Below, piece after piece: positions 50,278 through 59,781 of a stretch of DNA of 64,000 nt. Numbering within the stretch: position 1 is the first letter of the stretch; every line of letters starts with the position of its first letter. Origin of the DNA: Oxalobacteraceae bacterium. GTDB taxonomy: Bacteria; Pseudomonadota; Gammaproteobacteria; Burkholderiales; Burkholderiaceae_D. Location of the stretch: contig JAIXXN010000057.1 in NCBI GenBank assembly GCA_027490725.1, positions 62,001 to 126,000 of the forward strand. Reading direction: 5' to 3'. The notes under the pieces are model-generated. The model was not told the DNA's origin. It ran no database searches and worked only from the letters and a program-made list of their open reading frames with translations. Position numbers and translations under genes: made by a program.

Positions 50278-53200
50278 CTACAGTTCCACGCGCCTCTTGC
50301 GTTCCTTGCGAGTTTCGACCCATTCATACAGCAACGGCAACAACAACAAGGTCAGCGCCGTCGAAGTGAATAGACCGCCTACAACGACGGTGGCTAGCGG
50401 GCGCTGCGTCTCGGCCCCAACTCCGCTCGACAACAGCATAGGCACCAGGCCAAAAATCGCGATCGATGCGGTCATCAGGACAGGACGCAAACGCAATGCG
50501 GCTCCTTGCCGAACCGCCTCGCGAATCGACATGCCTTGTTCGCGCTGGTCGTTCAGGAAGGTGACCAGGACAATGCCATTGAGCATGGCAACGCCAAAGA
50601 CAGCAATGAATCCGATCGCCGACGGCACGGACAGGTACTGTCCCGTGATGAACAGACCCACCACACCGCCGATTGTCGCAAATGGCACGTTGGCGATGAT
50701 GAGCGTGGCGTAGGTGAGTGAATTGAATGCCGTGTAGAGCAAGATGAAGATCAGGCCGATGGTCAATGGAACGATGATGGCCAGCTTGGTCATCGCGCGT
50801 TGCTGATTCTCGAAGGCACCGCCCCACTCGATCACGTAACCCTCCGGAAGCTTGACCTGTTGAGCGATTTTTGCGCTGGCCTCCTTCACGAAGCTATCTA
50901 CGTCCCGGCCCTTGACGTCCATCTGGATGACTGCATAGCGCTGCAGCTGTTCCCTGCGGACGAAGGAATAGCCTTCGTCGAGTTCAATTGTAGCGACATC
51001 CGACAGGGGTACCAGGGCGCCGTTCTCGGTACGGATCGGGATGGCGCTGATGCTTTGGACGCTGTTGCGAAATTCCGGCGCCAGCCATACCTGGATGTCG
51101 AAGCGCCTGGTGCCCTCGATCACCGTGGACACGGCCTTGCCGCCGATTCCGGCCTGGACCACATCGAGGATGTCGTTGGCGTTGATCCCGTAGCGCGCCG
51201 CGGCGTCCCGGTTCACATTGATGACCAATTGCGGCTTGCCCTTGTTTGCTTCAAGCGACAGATCCGCTGCGCCAGGAACCTTGTCAAGTACGCCCTTGAG
51301 CTGGCCGGATAGCCGGTCCAGCGTGTTCAAGTCCTCGCCATAGAGCTTCAATGCCAGCGTGGCGCGTACTCCTGAAATCAGCTCTTCCACCCGCATCTGG
51401 ATTGGCTGGGTCGCCGAAATCACCGATGAAGGCGCGGTCTTTTCGAGCTTTTCCTGCATCGACTTTGCCAACGCCGGCACGCTGATCTTCTCGGGCCACG
51501 TGGCCTGCGGTTTAAGGTTCACCAGCAGCTCCATGTAGTTCACGTCTGCCGTATCGCCCTTTTCGGCCCGCCCAATCATGGCGATGGCCGAGTCAGTTTG
51601 GGGGAACGTCTTCAGTGTCTTTTCCAGTTGCTGGGAGATGCGGATCGATTCGTCGAGCGAGGTTGATGGGATGCTGCTCACCCGGAACATGATCGTGCCC
51701 TCCTGTAAGGAAGGCATGAATTCCTTACCCAGAAAAGGGATCAATGCAAAAGACGCGAGCAGCGCCACGACCGCTACACTGATGACGAGCCTTTTTCGTT
51801 CCAGCCCCCAATCTAGCATTGGCAGGTAGAGTCGTTTTGCATGCCGAACGACGAAGGTATCCTTCTCTTGCTTGGGTTTCAGAATCAGCGCCGACAATAC
51901 GGGTACCAGCGTCAGCGTCAGCACCAATGAACCGATCATGGCAAAGGTGATGGCCAGTGCCATCGGCTTGAACATCTTGCCCTCCAAGCCAGTCAGGGAG
52001 AACAAGGGCAGGAAGACGACAATGATGATCAGGATGGCAAACGCGACGGGGTTCATCACTTCGCGCGCCGCCTCAAGGATTATGTGGGTCTTGTTAACGG
52101 ACTTCCCGCCTTGATGGGACAGCAAACGAAATCCATTCTCGACCAGCACGACCGCGCCGTCGACCATCATGCCGATCCCCACCGCCAAGCCGGCAAGTGA
52201 CATCAAGTTGGCTGAGAGACCCCATTGCTTCATCAGGATGAAGCTGATCAGCATGGCCAGCGGCAAGGTGACGATAACGACCAGGGCGGACCGGATTTCA
52301 CCCAGAAACAGGAACAGGATGAGTGCAACCAGAACCGACCCTTCAACCAAAGCGCGTTCCGCCGTGGCGACTGCCTTGTCAACCAATTCGGTACGGTCAT
52401 AAATGGGTTTAATCGACACGCCTTTGGGCAGCGCTTGTTGAACGACCTTGAGTTTCTCCTTCACGCCTTCAACGACAACCTTGGCATTTTCCCCGATGCG
52501 CTGCAGCGCCGTGCCAAGCACGACTTCTTTGCCATCCTTCGTTACCGCGCCTGAGCGCAGGGATGGGCCTTCCTTGACCTCGGCGATATCCTTCACATAG
52601 ACCGGCGTGCCGTTGCGGGTCGCCAGTACCACACTGCCAATGTCTTTCGCACTGGCGACCAGGCCCAGACCGCGCACCAGGTACTGCTCTTGTCCGATGT
52701 TCAAATACTGCCCGCCGACCTGGCGGTTATTGGCCGTTAGCGTTTCCATGACGGCCTTGAGGCTGATGCCGTATTTGATCAGCTGGTTCGGATTGATCAG
52801 CACCTGATACTGCTTTTCATCGCCGCCCCAGGATGTCACGTCGTCTACGCCGGCCGCCGTGCGCAGTTTGAGTCGCACATTCCAGTCTTGCAGCGTGCGC
52901 AAGTCCATTGTCGACATGCGTTGATCGGCCGATTCGACGGTATACCAGAAGACCTGTCCCAGTCCTGAGCTATTGGCGCCGAGTGTCGGCTCGCCATACC
53001 CTTCCGGTATCCGCTGTTTCGCTTCCAGCAATTTTTCGCTGACCAGTCGCCGCGCGAAATAGGTATCGACGTCATCCTTGAAATTGACGCTCACATAGGA
53101 CAGCCCAAACAGCGAGACTGACCGAATCGCCTCAACACCGGCGAGTCCAGCCATGCTCGTTTCGATTGGCGTCGTCAGCAGTTTCTCGACATCTTCGGCA

Positions 53201-53370
53201 GCCAGTCCTGGCGATTCCGTGTAGATATTGACCTGAACCGGGGTGACGTCGGGGAAGGCATCAACCGGCAAATCGCGCCAGGTCTTTACCCCAAAAATAA
53301 TAACGATCACGAACGCGACAATGACCAGCACCTTGTAGCGCAGTGATACATCAACAATGGTATTTAGCAT
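50278..53370 (-). CDS. czcA: Heavy-metal RND efflux pump (CzcA family)
   Basis: 1030 aa with RND topology. TM4 reads GLAVGIGMMVDGAVVLVENGF: the second Asp and the Glu of the proton relay are present, but the first Asp of the classical CzcA DFGxxVDGAVV motif is replaced (GIG). It therefore belongs to another divalent-metal HME branch, and its specificity (Zn, Cd, Co or Ni) is open. It lies 9 bp after czcB. It exports periplasmic or cytoplasmic metal across the outer membrane with CzcB and CzcC. Confidence 0.9.
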   Translation of the reverse strand: MLNTIVDVSLRYKVLVIVAFVIVIIFGVKTWRDLPVDAFPDVTPVQVNIYTESPGLAAEDVEKLLTTPIETSMAGLAGVEAIRSVSLFGLSYVSVNFKDDVDTYFARRLVSEKLLEAKQRIPEGYGEPTLGANSSGLGQVFWYTVESADQRMSTMDLRTLQDWNVRLKLRTAAGVDDVTSWGGDEKQYQVLINPNQLIKYGISLKAVMETLTANNRQVGGQYLNIGQEQYLVRGLGLVASAKDIGSVVLATRNGTPVYVKDIAEVKEGPSLRSGAVTKDGKEVVLGTALQRIGENAKVVVEGVKEKLKVVQQALPKGVSIKPIYDRTELVDKAVATAERALVEGSVLVALILFLFLGEIRSALVVIVTLPLAMLISFILMKQWGLSANLMSLAGLAVGIGMMVDGAVVLVENGFRLLSHQGGKSVNKTHIILEAAREVMNPVAFAILIIIVVFLPLFSLTGLEGKMFKPMALAITFAMIGSLVLTLTLVPVLSALILKPKQEKDTFVVRHAKRLYLPMLDWGLERKRLVISVAVVALLASFALIPFLGKEFMPSLQEGTIMFRVSSIPSTSLDESIRISQQLEKTLKTFPQTDSAIAMIGRAEKGDTADVNYMELLVNLKPQATWPEKISVPALAKSMQEKLEKTAPSSVISATQPIQMRVEELISGVRATLALKLYGEDLNTLDRLSGQLKGVLDKVPGAADLSLEANKGKPQLVINVNRDAAARYGINANDILDVVQAGIGGKAVSTVIEGTRRFDIQVWLAPEFRNSVQSISAIPIRTENGALVPLSDVATIELDEGYSFVRREQLQRYAVIQMDVKGRDVDSFVKEASAKIAQQVKLPEGYVIEWGGAFENQQRAMTKLAIIVPLTIGLIFILLYTAFNSLTYATLIIANVPFATIGGVVGLFITGQYLSVPSAIGFIAVFGVAMLNGIVLVTFLNDQREQGMSIREAVRQGAALRLRPVLMTASIAIFGLVPMLLSSGVGAETQRPLATVVVGGLFTSTALTLLLLPLLYEWVETRKERKRRVEL

Positions 53371-53379
53371 AGTGGCCCC

Positions 53380-54594
53380 TTAGTCCGCGTCGCCGATTTG
53401 CGACTTGAGCATCTTGGCCTTCAATGCGTAGGCACCGGAAGTCACCACTTTTTCGCCTGGCTTGATACCCGACTTCAACACCACGTTCCCACGCAACTTT
53501 TCGCCCAAGTCGACCGCACGCGCCTCGAAGCCATCGTCCTCGCGCACAAATGCAGTGGGTTGTCCTTGAATCAGTACAACGGCCTGTTCGGGAAGCAGCA
53601 GCTTCTTGCTCCCCCCTCCCGTCATGATCGCCGCCGCAGCGAACATGTCCAATTTCAGCTTCCCCTCCGGATTGGGAACCTCTACTCTGGCTTTGATCGT
53701 GCGCGTCTCCTTGTCCATCAGGCTGCTGATGTAGGAGACCTTTCCTGTAAAGCTCTCGCCAGGGTAAGCGGTCAAGGTAATGAGTGCCGCTGCGCCGGTC
53801 TTGACTCTCGCGATATCCTTCTCGTACAGGTTGACGTCGATCCAGACAGTGGAGAGGTCGGCTATGGCGTAGAGCACCTTATCCGGTTGCGCAAGTTCGC
53901 CGAGCACCGCCTTTTTTTCCACCACCGTGCCGGCAAACGGCGCGGAGACGGCGAACACGGAGGCACCGCTTGCGGACGCCTGGTGGCCAGCGATTCCCAA
54001 GGTCTGACGCCTGTCTTCCGCTGCGCGCAACACTGCCTTGGATTTTTCGAAGTCGCCCTTGGCACGCAAATAATCCTTTTGCGGGATTATTTGATCGGCA
54101 AACAGCTTGTCAGCACGTTCCGCACCAGCCTTTGCCAAAGCATGTTCGCTGACCGCCTGTATGAATGAAGACTGCGCTTCGCCGACTTCGATGCTGTCGA
54201 TCAACGCCAGCGTTTGACCCGGCCGCACCTTGTCCCCCAGATTGCCTAGTACTTTGACCAGTCGACCTGCTACCCTCGGCGCGACGTGCGCGAACCTGTC
54301 TTGATTGGCACCGATCGATGCCGTCACTTCGATTTGCTCACTGACCTCTTTTTCCTGTAACGGGGCGACGGTGATGCCCGCAGCTTGAATCTCTTCAGCG
54401 GAAAGCAGCAGCTTTCCCTTTTCATGTTCGGCGCTTTCTGCCGCTTTCCCTTTCTCGCTCGCCGAGTCGGCCCGCTGTCCAGCATGCTGTTCTTGTTTAG
54501 CGGCGGCCGGTGTCGAGGATTGCCCTTTGCCGCAACCGGCGAGGGCCGCTACCAGGAGGAGCGTGCAAGCGCAACGCCATTGGAGTGAGGTCAT
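53380..54594 (-). CDS. czcB: RND membrane-fusion protein (CzcB family)
   Basis: About 404 aa from the ATG at 54594, which gives a lipoprotein signal (TLLLVAALAGC). An ATG at 54645 overlapping the czcC stop (ATGA) is an alternative that would add 17 residues. After a charged linker (SASEKGKAAESAEHEKGK) come the barrel-sandwich and alpha-hairpin regions (VAPRVAGRLVKVLGNLGDKVRPGQTLALIDS). The C-terminus lacks the extra His-rich domain of some CzcB proteins. Adaptor between CzcA and CzcC. Confidence 0.9.
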   Translation of the reverse strand: MTSLQWRCACTLLLVAALAGCGKGQSSTPAAAKQEQHAGQRADSASEKGKAAESAEHEKGKLLLSAEEIQAAGITVAPLQEKEVSEQIEVTASIGANQDRFAHVAPRVAGRLVKVLGNLGDKVRPGQTLALIDSIEVGEAQSSFIQAVSEHALAKAGAERADKLFADQIIPQKDYLRAKGDFEKSKAVLRAAEDRRQTLGIAGHQASASGASVFAVSAPFAGTVVEKKAVLGELAQPDKVLYAIADLSTVWIDVNLYEKDIARVKTGAAALITLTAYPGESFTGKVSYISSLMDKETRTIKARVEVPNPEGKLKLDMFAAAAIMTGGGSKKLLLPEQAVVLIQGQPTAFVREDDGFEARAVDLGEKLRGNVVLKSGIKPGEKVVTSGAYALKAKMLKSQIGDAD

Positions 54595-54641
54595 GGATAT
54601 TTTTCCGTAAGAATGTTGGGGGTTGGCCTGGATCTCTGGGT

Positions 54642-55961
54642 TCATCGTGGTGCCCCGGTGTCGAGCCAACCGGCTGCCTGCTGCAGGGCAATGCGTGTCA
54701 TCCGCAGTTCGGTTTCGGCATCGATCAGGTCGCGCCGGCCATCGAGTACCTGGCGGTTTACGAGAAGGAGTTGCATCAATCCGATCTCGCCTGCTTGGAG
54801 ACTCTTGAGCGACAAGCGCTGGTTTTCTTCGAGAGCGGGAAGAGCGGACTGACGCAAAGCGTTCGCCCGCACAGTCTGGCTCTGTAGTTTTTGCCACAAC
54901 GCGTTGATGTCGCCCCCTGTGTCGCGGATAGCGCTTTGCCGTTCTATCTGTGCCTGCGTCAGTTCAGTGCTTGCACGCCCGATCCCGCTGGCGTTGTTTC
55001 GAAATAGTGGCAACGGCAGTGACAGCGTCAATCGGGTGAACCGTTCGCGGGCATCGCTGGCGCCTTCGCGGGCGGTCGCAATTCCCACTGTCACGTCCGG
55101 GTAGCGCGCCGCGCGCTCAAGAGAGAGGCGATGTGTCGCCGCCTGCTCGCGATGATCGAGTGCTCGCAGCAGCGGACGGTTTGCGCTTTGTTCCAGCAAT
55201 TTTTCCAGTGTGTAGACGGGCGTCGGAACATCCAGCGAACCTATCGCTTCGGGAAGCTGGCCGGGTGGCGTCTGGAGGACCGTGCCCAATTCTGCACGGG
55301 CTTGAATCACCTGTTCTTGCAATGAGCCTATTTGATTTCTGGCACGAACCGCTTCGACTTGGGCCAAGTTGCCGTCGAGACGGCTATCCTCGCCGGCCGT
55401 GACCCGTTTGTTGATCGCCAGTGCGGTATCTTCAATGGTTTTCAGCGAGCTCTGTTCCGTTGCCGCACGCTCTTGCAGCGACAGCACTTGGACGAACCGG
55501 CGTTCTACTTCACCGCGCAACCGGAGGCGCGCCTCGTCAATCGATGCATCGAGCGCATCGAGTTCCTGTCGCGCCGCTTGGCGCCGATAACCTTGTTGGC
55601 CCGCGATTTCGACGGTTTGGGCGATGCCCACCATCCACTCGCGTTGAATGTCGGATGTCAATCCAGCTTGGGGCACAGTGCGCCGCGTGCGTTCCAATGA
55701 CAGTTCCGGATTGTTACGTAGCAGGCCGCGCGCATCCGCCGCTTCGCCTTCGGCCGCCGCCCGCTGTGCTAGCGCACGGCGCAAGTCCGGGTTCTGTTGT
55801 TCAGCACGCAGAAACGCTTGTTCGAGCGAGAGCGAGGTTCCGGACGTCCGGGCAGTAACGGCAGCTTGATCAACTGAGATTTGTATCGTCCGTTCGCCAG
55901 CATGCGCGGCAACGGGAATGGCAAGTAGTGCCGCAATGAGCGGCAGCATAACGACATGCAT
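54642..55961 (-). CDS. czcC: RND outer-membrane factor (CzcC family)
   Basis: 439 aa from the ATG at 55961 (RBS TTGGAG). Signal peptide ends IPVAAHA-GE. Two OMF repeats with long helices, for example LSLEQAFLRAEQQNPDLRRALAQRAAAEGE and RAARYPDVTVGIATAREGASDARERFTRLTLSLPLPLF. No lipobox Cys. First structural gene of the czcCBA set, 90 bp after the CzcI-like gene. Confidence 0.9.
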   Translation of the reverse strand: MHVVMLPLIAALLAIPVAAHAGERTIQISVDQAAVTARTSGTSLSLEQAFLRAEQQNPDLRRALAQRAAAEGEAADARGLLRNNPELSLERTRRTVPQAGLTSDIQREWMVGIAQTVEIAGQQGYRRQAARQELDALDASIDEARLRLRGEVERRFVQVLSLQERAATEQSSLKTIEDTALAINKRVTAGEDSRLDGNLAQVEAVRARNQIGSLQEQVIQARAELGTVLQTPPGQLPEAIGSLDVPTPVYTLEKLLEQSANRPLLRALDHREQAATHRLSLERAARYPDVTVGIATAREGASDARERFTRLTLSLPLPLFRNNASGIGRASTELTQAQIERQSAIRDTGGDINALWQKLQSQTVRANALRQSALPALEENQRLSLKSLQAGEIGLMQLLLVNRQVLDGRRDLIDAETELRMTRIALQQAAGWLDTGAPR

Positions 55962-56050
55962 CGAATTCTCCAACAAAACGAGGAATATTCGGCGAGAGGT
56001 CGCGACAGCGCCTACTAACGTGTGCGCTTAGAAGTGGACGCCCCGCCAGC

Positions 56051-56407
56051 TCAGCTGGCGGCAGGCCATTTAGGCCGTATTGGCCCGTCTGGAATGTGCG
56101 ATTGGTATGCCGTGGCATCGGATAAACCGGCCACAAAGCATTGTTCGAGCGGAATTGATGAGTTGAAGGAATACGCTGGCGTGGCGGCGGCAAGATTACA
56201 AAACACGTGGCAACCTGGGCAGCAACCGCGTTCGCACTTGTTGACACTTTTCTGAACGGACTTATCAACGGTGGAGCGCTGCCCTGCGTTTTCAGCGGCG
56301 GTCTGCGAAAGACTCGTGTCCGCCAAATTGCGTATGCCTGCTACCGCTGCCCACGTCATGTGGAGCGGCAACAACGTCATTAGCAGGATCAGGAGCGCGC
56401 GTTTCAT
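56051..56407 (-). CDS. czcI: CzcI-like small secreted protein
   Basis: 118 aa with signal peptide (MKRALLILLMTLLPLHMTWAAVA), the typical opening of CzcI proteins that head czc operons. The mature chain has CERGCCPGCHVFC near 58-70, a dense Cys/His metal site. The function of CzcI is thought to be regulatory. It is the first gene of the minus-strand czc transcript and is divergent from the FTR1 gene, with 102 bp between the starts. Confidence 0.75.
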   Translation of the reverse strand: MKRALLILLMTLLPLHMTWAAVAGIRNLADTSLSQTAAENAGQRSTVDKSVQKSVNKCERGCCPGCHVFCNLAAATPAYSFNSSIPLEQCFVAGLSDATAYQSHIPDGPIRPKWPAAS

Positions 56408-56452
56408 CGTTCCAGATTATACACATAAGCCTACAACTAGCAAAAGAAGATT

Positions 56453-56471
56453 ATAATGAGAATTATTCGCA
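56453..56471. promoter_or_regulatory. Fur-box-like element upstream of FTR1 gene
   Basis: ATAATGAGAATTATTCGCA lies 39 bp upstream of the FTR1 start in the divergent czcI/FTR1 gap. Aligned one base earlier it matches 14 of 19 positions of the Fur consensus GATAATGATAATCATTATC. This suggests iron-repressed expression. Confidence 0.6.
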
Positions 56472-56509
56472 TTAACCTTTCGATTGTTGGTACTTTAAGA
56501 AGAAATTGT

Positions 56510-58462
56510 ATGCTCACTCTCCGCTTTTTTTCGATTGCCCTGATCTGCCTCGCGTCATCGCTGTTGCCCGTTCATGCCGATGACCTGCCCACACAGAACA
56601 AAGCGAAGCAGGTCTGGCAGTTGCTCGACTATCTCGCTGTCGACTATCGTAAATCCGTCAAGGACGGCGCGGTGGCCAATCAGGGGGAATACACTGAGAT
56701 GCAGGAGTTTGCTCACGCCGCGGAACGGCAGCTGGCAGAACTGCCGCCCAGCCCGGCCATGTCAGAGTTGCTAAAGGGCGCGGCCACGCTGCGTGCGGCC
56801 ATAGCCGAGAAAGCGCCGGCGGCGACGGTCGGCGACCAGGCGCGCGCGTTAGCCGCCGCCTTGCTCGCGGCCTATCCTGTTCCGGTTGCCCCCGCCAAAT
56901 TGCCCGATCTGCAGCGCGGTGCGGCGCTCTACCAAAGCCAGTGCGCTTCCTGTCACGGAGTGTCGGGCCACGCTGATGGCCCGCTGGCCGCCACCTTGAA
57001 TCCGCCGCCCATTGCACTTTCGGATCACAGCCGCGCTCAAGAGCGCAGCGTGTTCTCCCTACAGCAAATCATCACACAGGGCGTCGGGGGCACCTCGATG
57101 CCAAGCTTTGCGCAGCTTTCCGAGGATGAACGTTGGGCTGTCGCCTATTTTGCGTCCACGCTGTCGTACTCCGGGAATGAGCGCAAGGCGGGCGCGAAGC
57201 TATGGTCGTCACGTGCGGATCTGCACGCGGCCGTGCCCACGCTCGCCAAATTGAGCCAGACCTCCGAGGCGGCGCTTGCCAAGACCACTGTAGGGGAAGC
57301 GGCGCGGCCGTTGGTCGCCTATTTGAGAAGCACGCCTGACGCCCTCAATGCATCGGGTGCGGACAGCCTTCCGATTGCCAAGAACAAGTTAAAGGAAAGC
57401 ATTGCCGCCATGGATGGCGGAGACAAATCGGCGGCATCGCGTCTTGCGTTATCTGCCTATCTCGATGGATTTGAACCTGTCGAGCCGGCGCTGGCCGCCA
57501 AGAACAAGGTCTTGTTTGAGAATATCGAAAAGACTATGGGCACCTATCGCAATGCGGTCACCAGTGGGAATGTCCAGCAGGCGCATGCCATCGAACAGCG
57601 TTTGCAGGTGCTGCTGACCGAGGCGCAATCAGCACTCGATTCATCCAATGATCCTCTGTCGACGTTTGTGGGTGCGTTGACGATCCTACTGCGCGAGGGG
57701 CTTGAGGCATTGTTGGTTGTAGTCGCGATGATAGCTTTTCTGAAGAAGGCTGAACGCACCGACGTTCTGCCCTATGTGCATGCCGGATGGATGGCGGCGC
57801 TAGCGGCAGGCGGGCTGACATGGGCGGTCGCAACTTACCTAGTCAACCTGAGCGGTGCTAGCCGCGAGATGACAGAGGGGTTTTCGGCCATCTTTGCCGC
57901 TGTCGTTCTGCTCGGCGTCGGCATCTGGATGCATCAAAAGAGTCTGGCGGGACGCTGGCAGTCTTACGTCAAACAAAAACTGTCGTCGGCGCTGAACAAA
58001 CAATCGGCCATGATGCTGTTCCTGTTGGCGTTCGTCACGGTCTATCGCGAGGTCTTTGAAACCGTCCTGTTTTACGCGGCGCTTTGGACACCGGAGAACG
58101 GTGGGTACTTGCTCGCCGGCCTTGCGGCCGGTACGGCAATCCTCGCTGCCATCGCTGTGATCTTATTGCGCTCTTCGGCGCGTCTGCCGATCAGCCAGTT
58201 TTTCGCGTTTAGCTCGGCTCTGGTTGCAGTGCTCGCAGTTGTACTCATGGGTAAAGGCGTCGCCGCATTGCAAAAGGTTGGCTATCTGGAAATAACGCCA
58301 ATCACCATGCCGCGGATTGATGTCCTGGGTGTCTACCCGTCGATGCAAACCATCCTGGCGCAAGTGCTGATCCTGATTATTGTTGTGGCCAGCGTTGTCT
58401 ACAATATCCAGTCACAACGCAAATCAAGCGCCAAGGCGGCTGGCGCCACGATGGCACGGTGA
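56510..58462 (+). CDS. FTR1-family permease with cytochrome c domain, second copy
   Basis: 650 aa from the ATG at 56510 (RBS AAGAAGAAA), with signal peptide MLTLRFFSIALICLASSLLPVHA. Same layout as the gene at 8853-10772: haem motif CASCH near 148, then the FTR1 permease with REGLE and REVFE motifs. The two proteins agree along their whole length (QVWQLLDYLAVDYRKSVKDG versus QIWQLLDYLAVDYAKSVKEG). This copy sits behind a Fur-like box, which favours ferric-iron uptake, while the other copy follows a lead-type operon. It ends 119 bp before the tnpS-like gene. Confidence 0.87.
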   Translation: MLTLRFFSIALICLASSLLPVHADDLPTQNKAKQVWQLLDYLAVDYRKSVKDGAVANQGEYTEMQEFAHAAERQLAELPPSPAMSELLKGAATLRAAIAEKAPAATVGDQARALAAALLAAYPVPVAPAKLPDLQRGAALYQSQCASCHGVSGHADGPLAATLNPPPIALSDHSRAQERSVFSLQQIITQGVGGTSMPSFAQLSEDERWAVAYFASTLSYSGNERKAGAKLWSSRADLHAAVPTLAKLSQTSEAALAKTTVGEAARPLVAYLRSTPDALNASGADSLPIAKNKLKESIAAMDGGDKSAASRLALSAYLDGFEPVEPALAAKNKVLFENIEKTMGTYRNAVTSGNVQQAHAIEQRLQVLLTEAQSALDSSNDPLSTFVGALTILLREGLEALLVVVAMIAFLKKAERTDVLPYVHAGWMAALAAGGLTWAVATYLVNLSGASREMTEGFSAIFAAVVLLGVGIWMHQKSLAGRWQSYVKQKLSSALNKQSAMMLFLLAFVTVYREVFETVLFYAALWTPENGGYLLAGLAAGTAILAAIAVILLRSSARLPISQFFAFSSALVAVLAVVLMGKGVAALQKVGYLEITPITMPRIDVLGVYPSMQTILAQVLILIIVVASVVYNIQSQRKSSAKAAGATMAR

Positions 58463-58503
58463 CTCGGTCAAGATAATTTTCCGTAATCTCGTCCAAGGAG
58501 ATG

Positions 58504-58528
58504 ACCGGCGGGGTTTCCCTTCGCCGGT
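58504..58528. terminator. Hairpin between FTR1 and tnpS-like genes
   Basis: ACCGGCG and CGCCGGT form a perfect 7-bp stem with an 11-nt loop between two convergent genes. There is no T-tract, so it is only a possible bidirectional terminator. Confidence 0.4.
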
Positions 58529-58581
58529 TGGGAGTTGGCGCGAAGATACTGTAACTGGCTGGGTATCGACGTTGATGCGAA

Positions 58582-59598
58582 TCAGTTTGGTTTCGCCCTC
58601 GCACGTAGCAGACTTCCGGCCGCGTTCTCCTCGAATCGACCGGCCTCCTCGATATAACCGTGCACCGTGCCATCGTGGCGCCAGCCGCCTTGGCGCTTGA
58701 TGTCGCGGAAGTCAGCGCCAGCGCGATGCGCGCTGGTGGCCATCCCCCGCCGCAGGCTATGGCTCGACAGATCCGGCACGTAGCCAAGCCCGGCCAGCGT
58801 CGCGCAGGCTTCCAGGATCGTGTTGACGCTGCCTACGCCCAAGGCACTCTTGGCCAGCCTGCCCCACTTGCTGATCGGTCGGAACACAGGCCCTGCCGCG
58901 ATGCCGGCCGCGTCCAGCCAGGCGCGTAGCGCGTTTGCCGGGCAGCATGGACCGTCGCTGTATGGGATCGCCTTGACGATTCCCTCGCCCAGCTGGTCGG
59001 TTTTCGAGCGCGGCAGCGTGATCGCGATGCCGCCCACCTCCCAGGCGACGTGCTCGACCTCGATACCTACCAGCTCGCTGCGGCGCAGTCCCCCAAAAAA
59101 ACCGATCTGCAAGAGCGCGTTGTCGCGCGCCGCCTTCAGGGTGCCGAGGCTGCCCAGCTGCGCCACGATGCATTCTAGGTCCTCGATCGGCAGCGCCTTG
59201 GCCTTCTTCTTCGGGCGGCCGTGCGTGCGTGCGATCCCGGCCAAGGTCTTGCGCACGGTCGGCGTCGAGGCCGAATCGGGGAAGCCCTGGTGGAGATGCC
59301 AGTGCGACAGGGCCGTCAGACGCAGCGCTAGCGTGCGCGGATTGAGCGATTCTGCGTAGGACATCAGATAGCGGATCATCGTCGGTTCGTCGGCAGGCAG
59401 CACGCCGCCCCACGCCAGGTAGTGGCTCACCGCTGAGCGGTAGGCCCGGCGCGTGTTGTCGGCCGTGGCGGCGGCTAGAATGGCGCGGTGCTGGGCGACC
59501 AGTTCGGTGTCAGCGGGTGTAACCGCGTTACGGAGTTTTGGCGCGCGGCGCGGATCGAGGGTGCCGGTGCCGTCGTCGCTGGGGTGGATGTCTTCCAT
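58582..59598 (-). CDS. tnpS: Tyrosine recombinase, TnpS-like cointegrate resolvase
   Basis: 338 aa. Catalytic pattern: Arg in GLRRSEL, Lys in RSKTDQ, HSLRRGMAT, Trp in GGWRHDG and nucleophile Tyr in VHGYIE. The N-terminal SAM-like domain spans about 35-130. It is divergent from the TnpT-like gene with 183 bp between starts, the arrangement of tnpS/tnpT in Tn4651, where the pair resolves cointegrates at a site between the genes. It lies near the right end of the transposon. Only distantly related to the recombinases at 12132 and 61965. Confidence 0.88.
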   Translation of the reverse strand: MEDIHPSDDGTGTLDPRRAPKLRNAVTPADTELVAQHRAILAAATADNTRRAYRSAVSHYLAWGGVLPADEPTMIRYLMSYAESLNPRTLALRLTALSHWHLHQGFPDSASTPTVRKTLAGIARTHGRPKKKAKALPIEDLECIVAQLGSLGTLKAARDNALLQIGFFGGLRRSELVGIEVEHVAWEVGGIAITLPRSKTDQLGEGIVKAIPYSDGPCCPANALRAWLDAAGIAAGPVFRPISKWGRLAKSALGVGSVNTILEACATLAGLGYVPDLSSHSLRRGMATSAHRAGADFRDIKRQGGWRHDGTVHGYIEEAGRFEENAAGSLLRARAKPN

Positions 59599-59669
59599 GG
59601 CGCGTCGCTCGCATTAGGGCTTGTAATGGGGATTACGCAGGATAACATGCAGCGGCCCGGTTTGACTCC

Positions 59670-59687
59670 CGATAATTGATCTTATCG
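59670..59687. other. Candidate crossover site for TnpS-like recombinase
   Basis: CGATAA-TTGATC-TTATCG gives two 6-bp inverted arms around a 6-bp spacer in the tnpS/tnpT gap, the geometry of tyrosine-recombinase core sites. A related motif (CGGATAA-N7-TTATCCG) lies in the matching gap at 61079-61099. Confidence 0.5.
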
Positions 59688-59745
59688 TGTCTTTTAATCG
59701 ACGTAGTTGTGGAATAATTTAAATGTACTAAAATACTGAATTACA

Positions 59746-59757
59746 TAATACGTATTA
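59746..59757. other. 12-bp palindrome upstream of tnpT-like gene
   Basis: TAATACGTATTA is a perfect palindrome 24 bp before the tnpT-like start, in AT-rich promoter sequence. It may be the operator bound by the KfrA-type protein itself, as KfrA is an autorepressor. Confidence 0.4.
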
Positions 59758-59781
59758 CGTTATCTTATTTAAGGAACCGTT

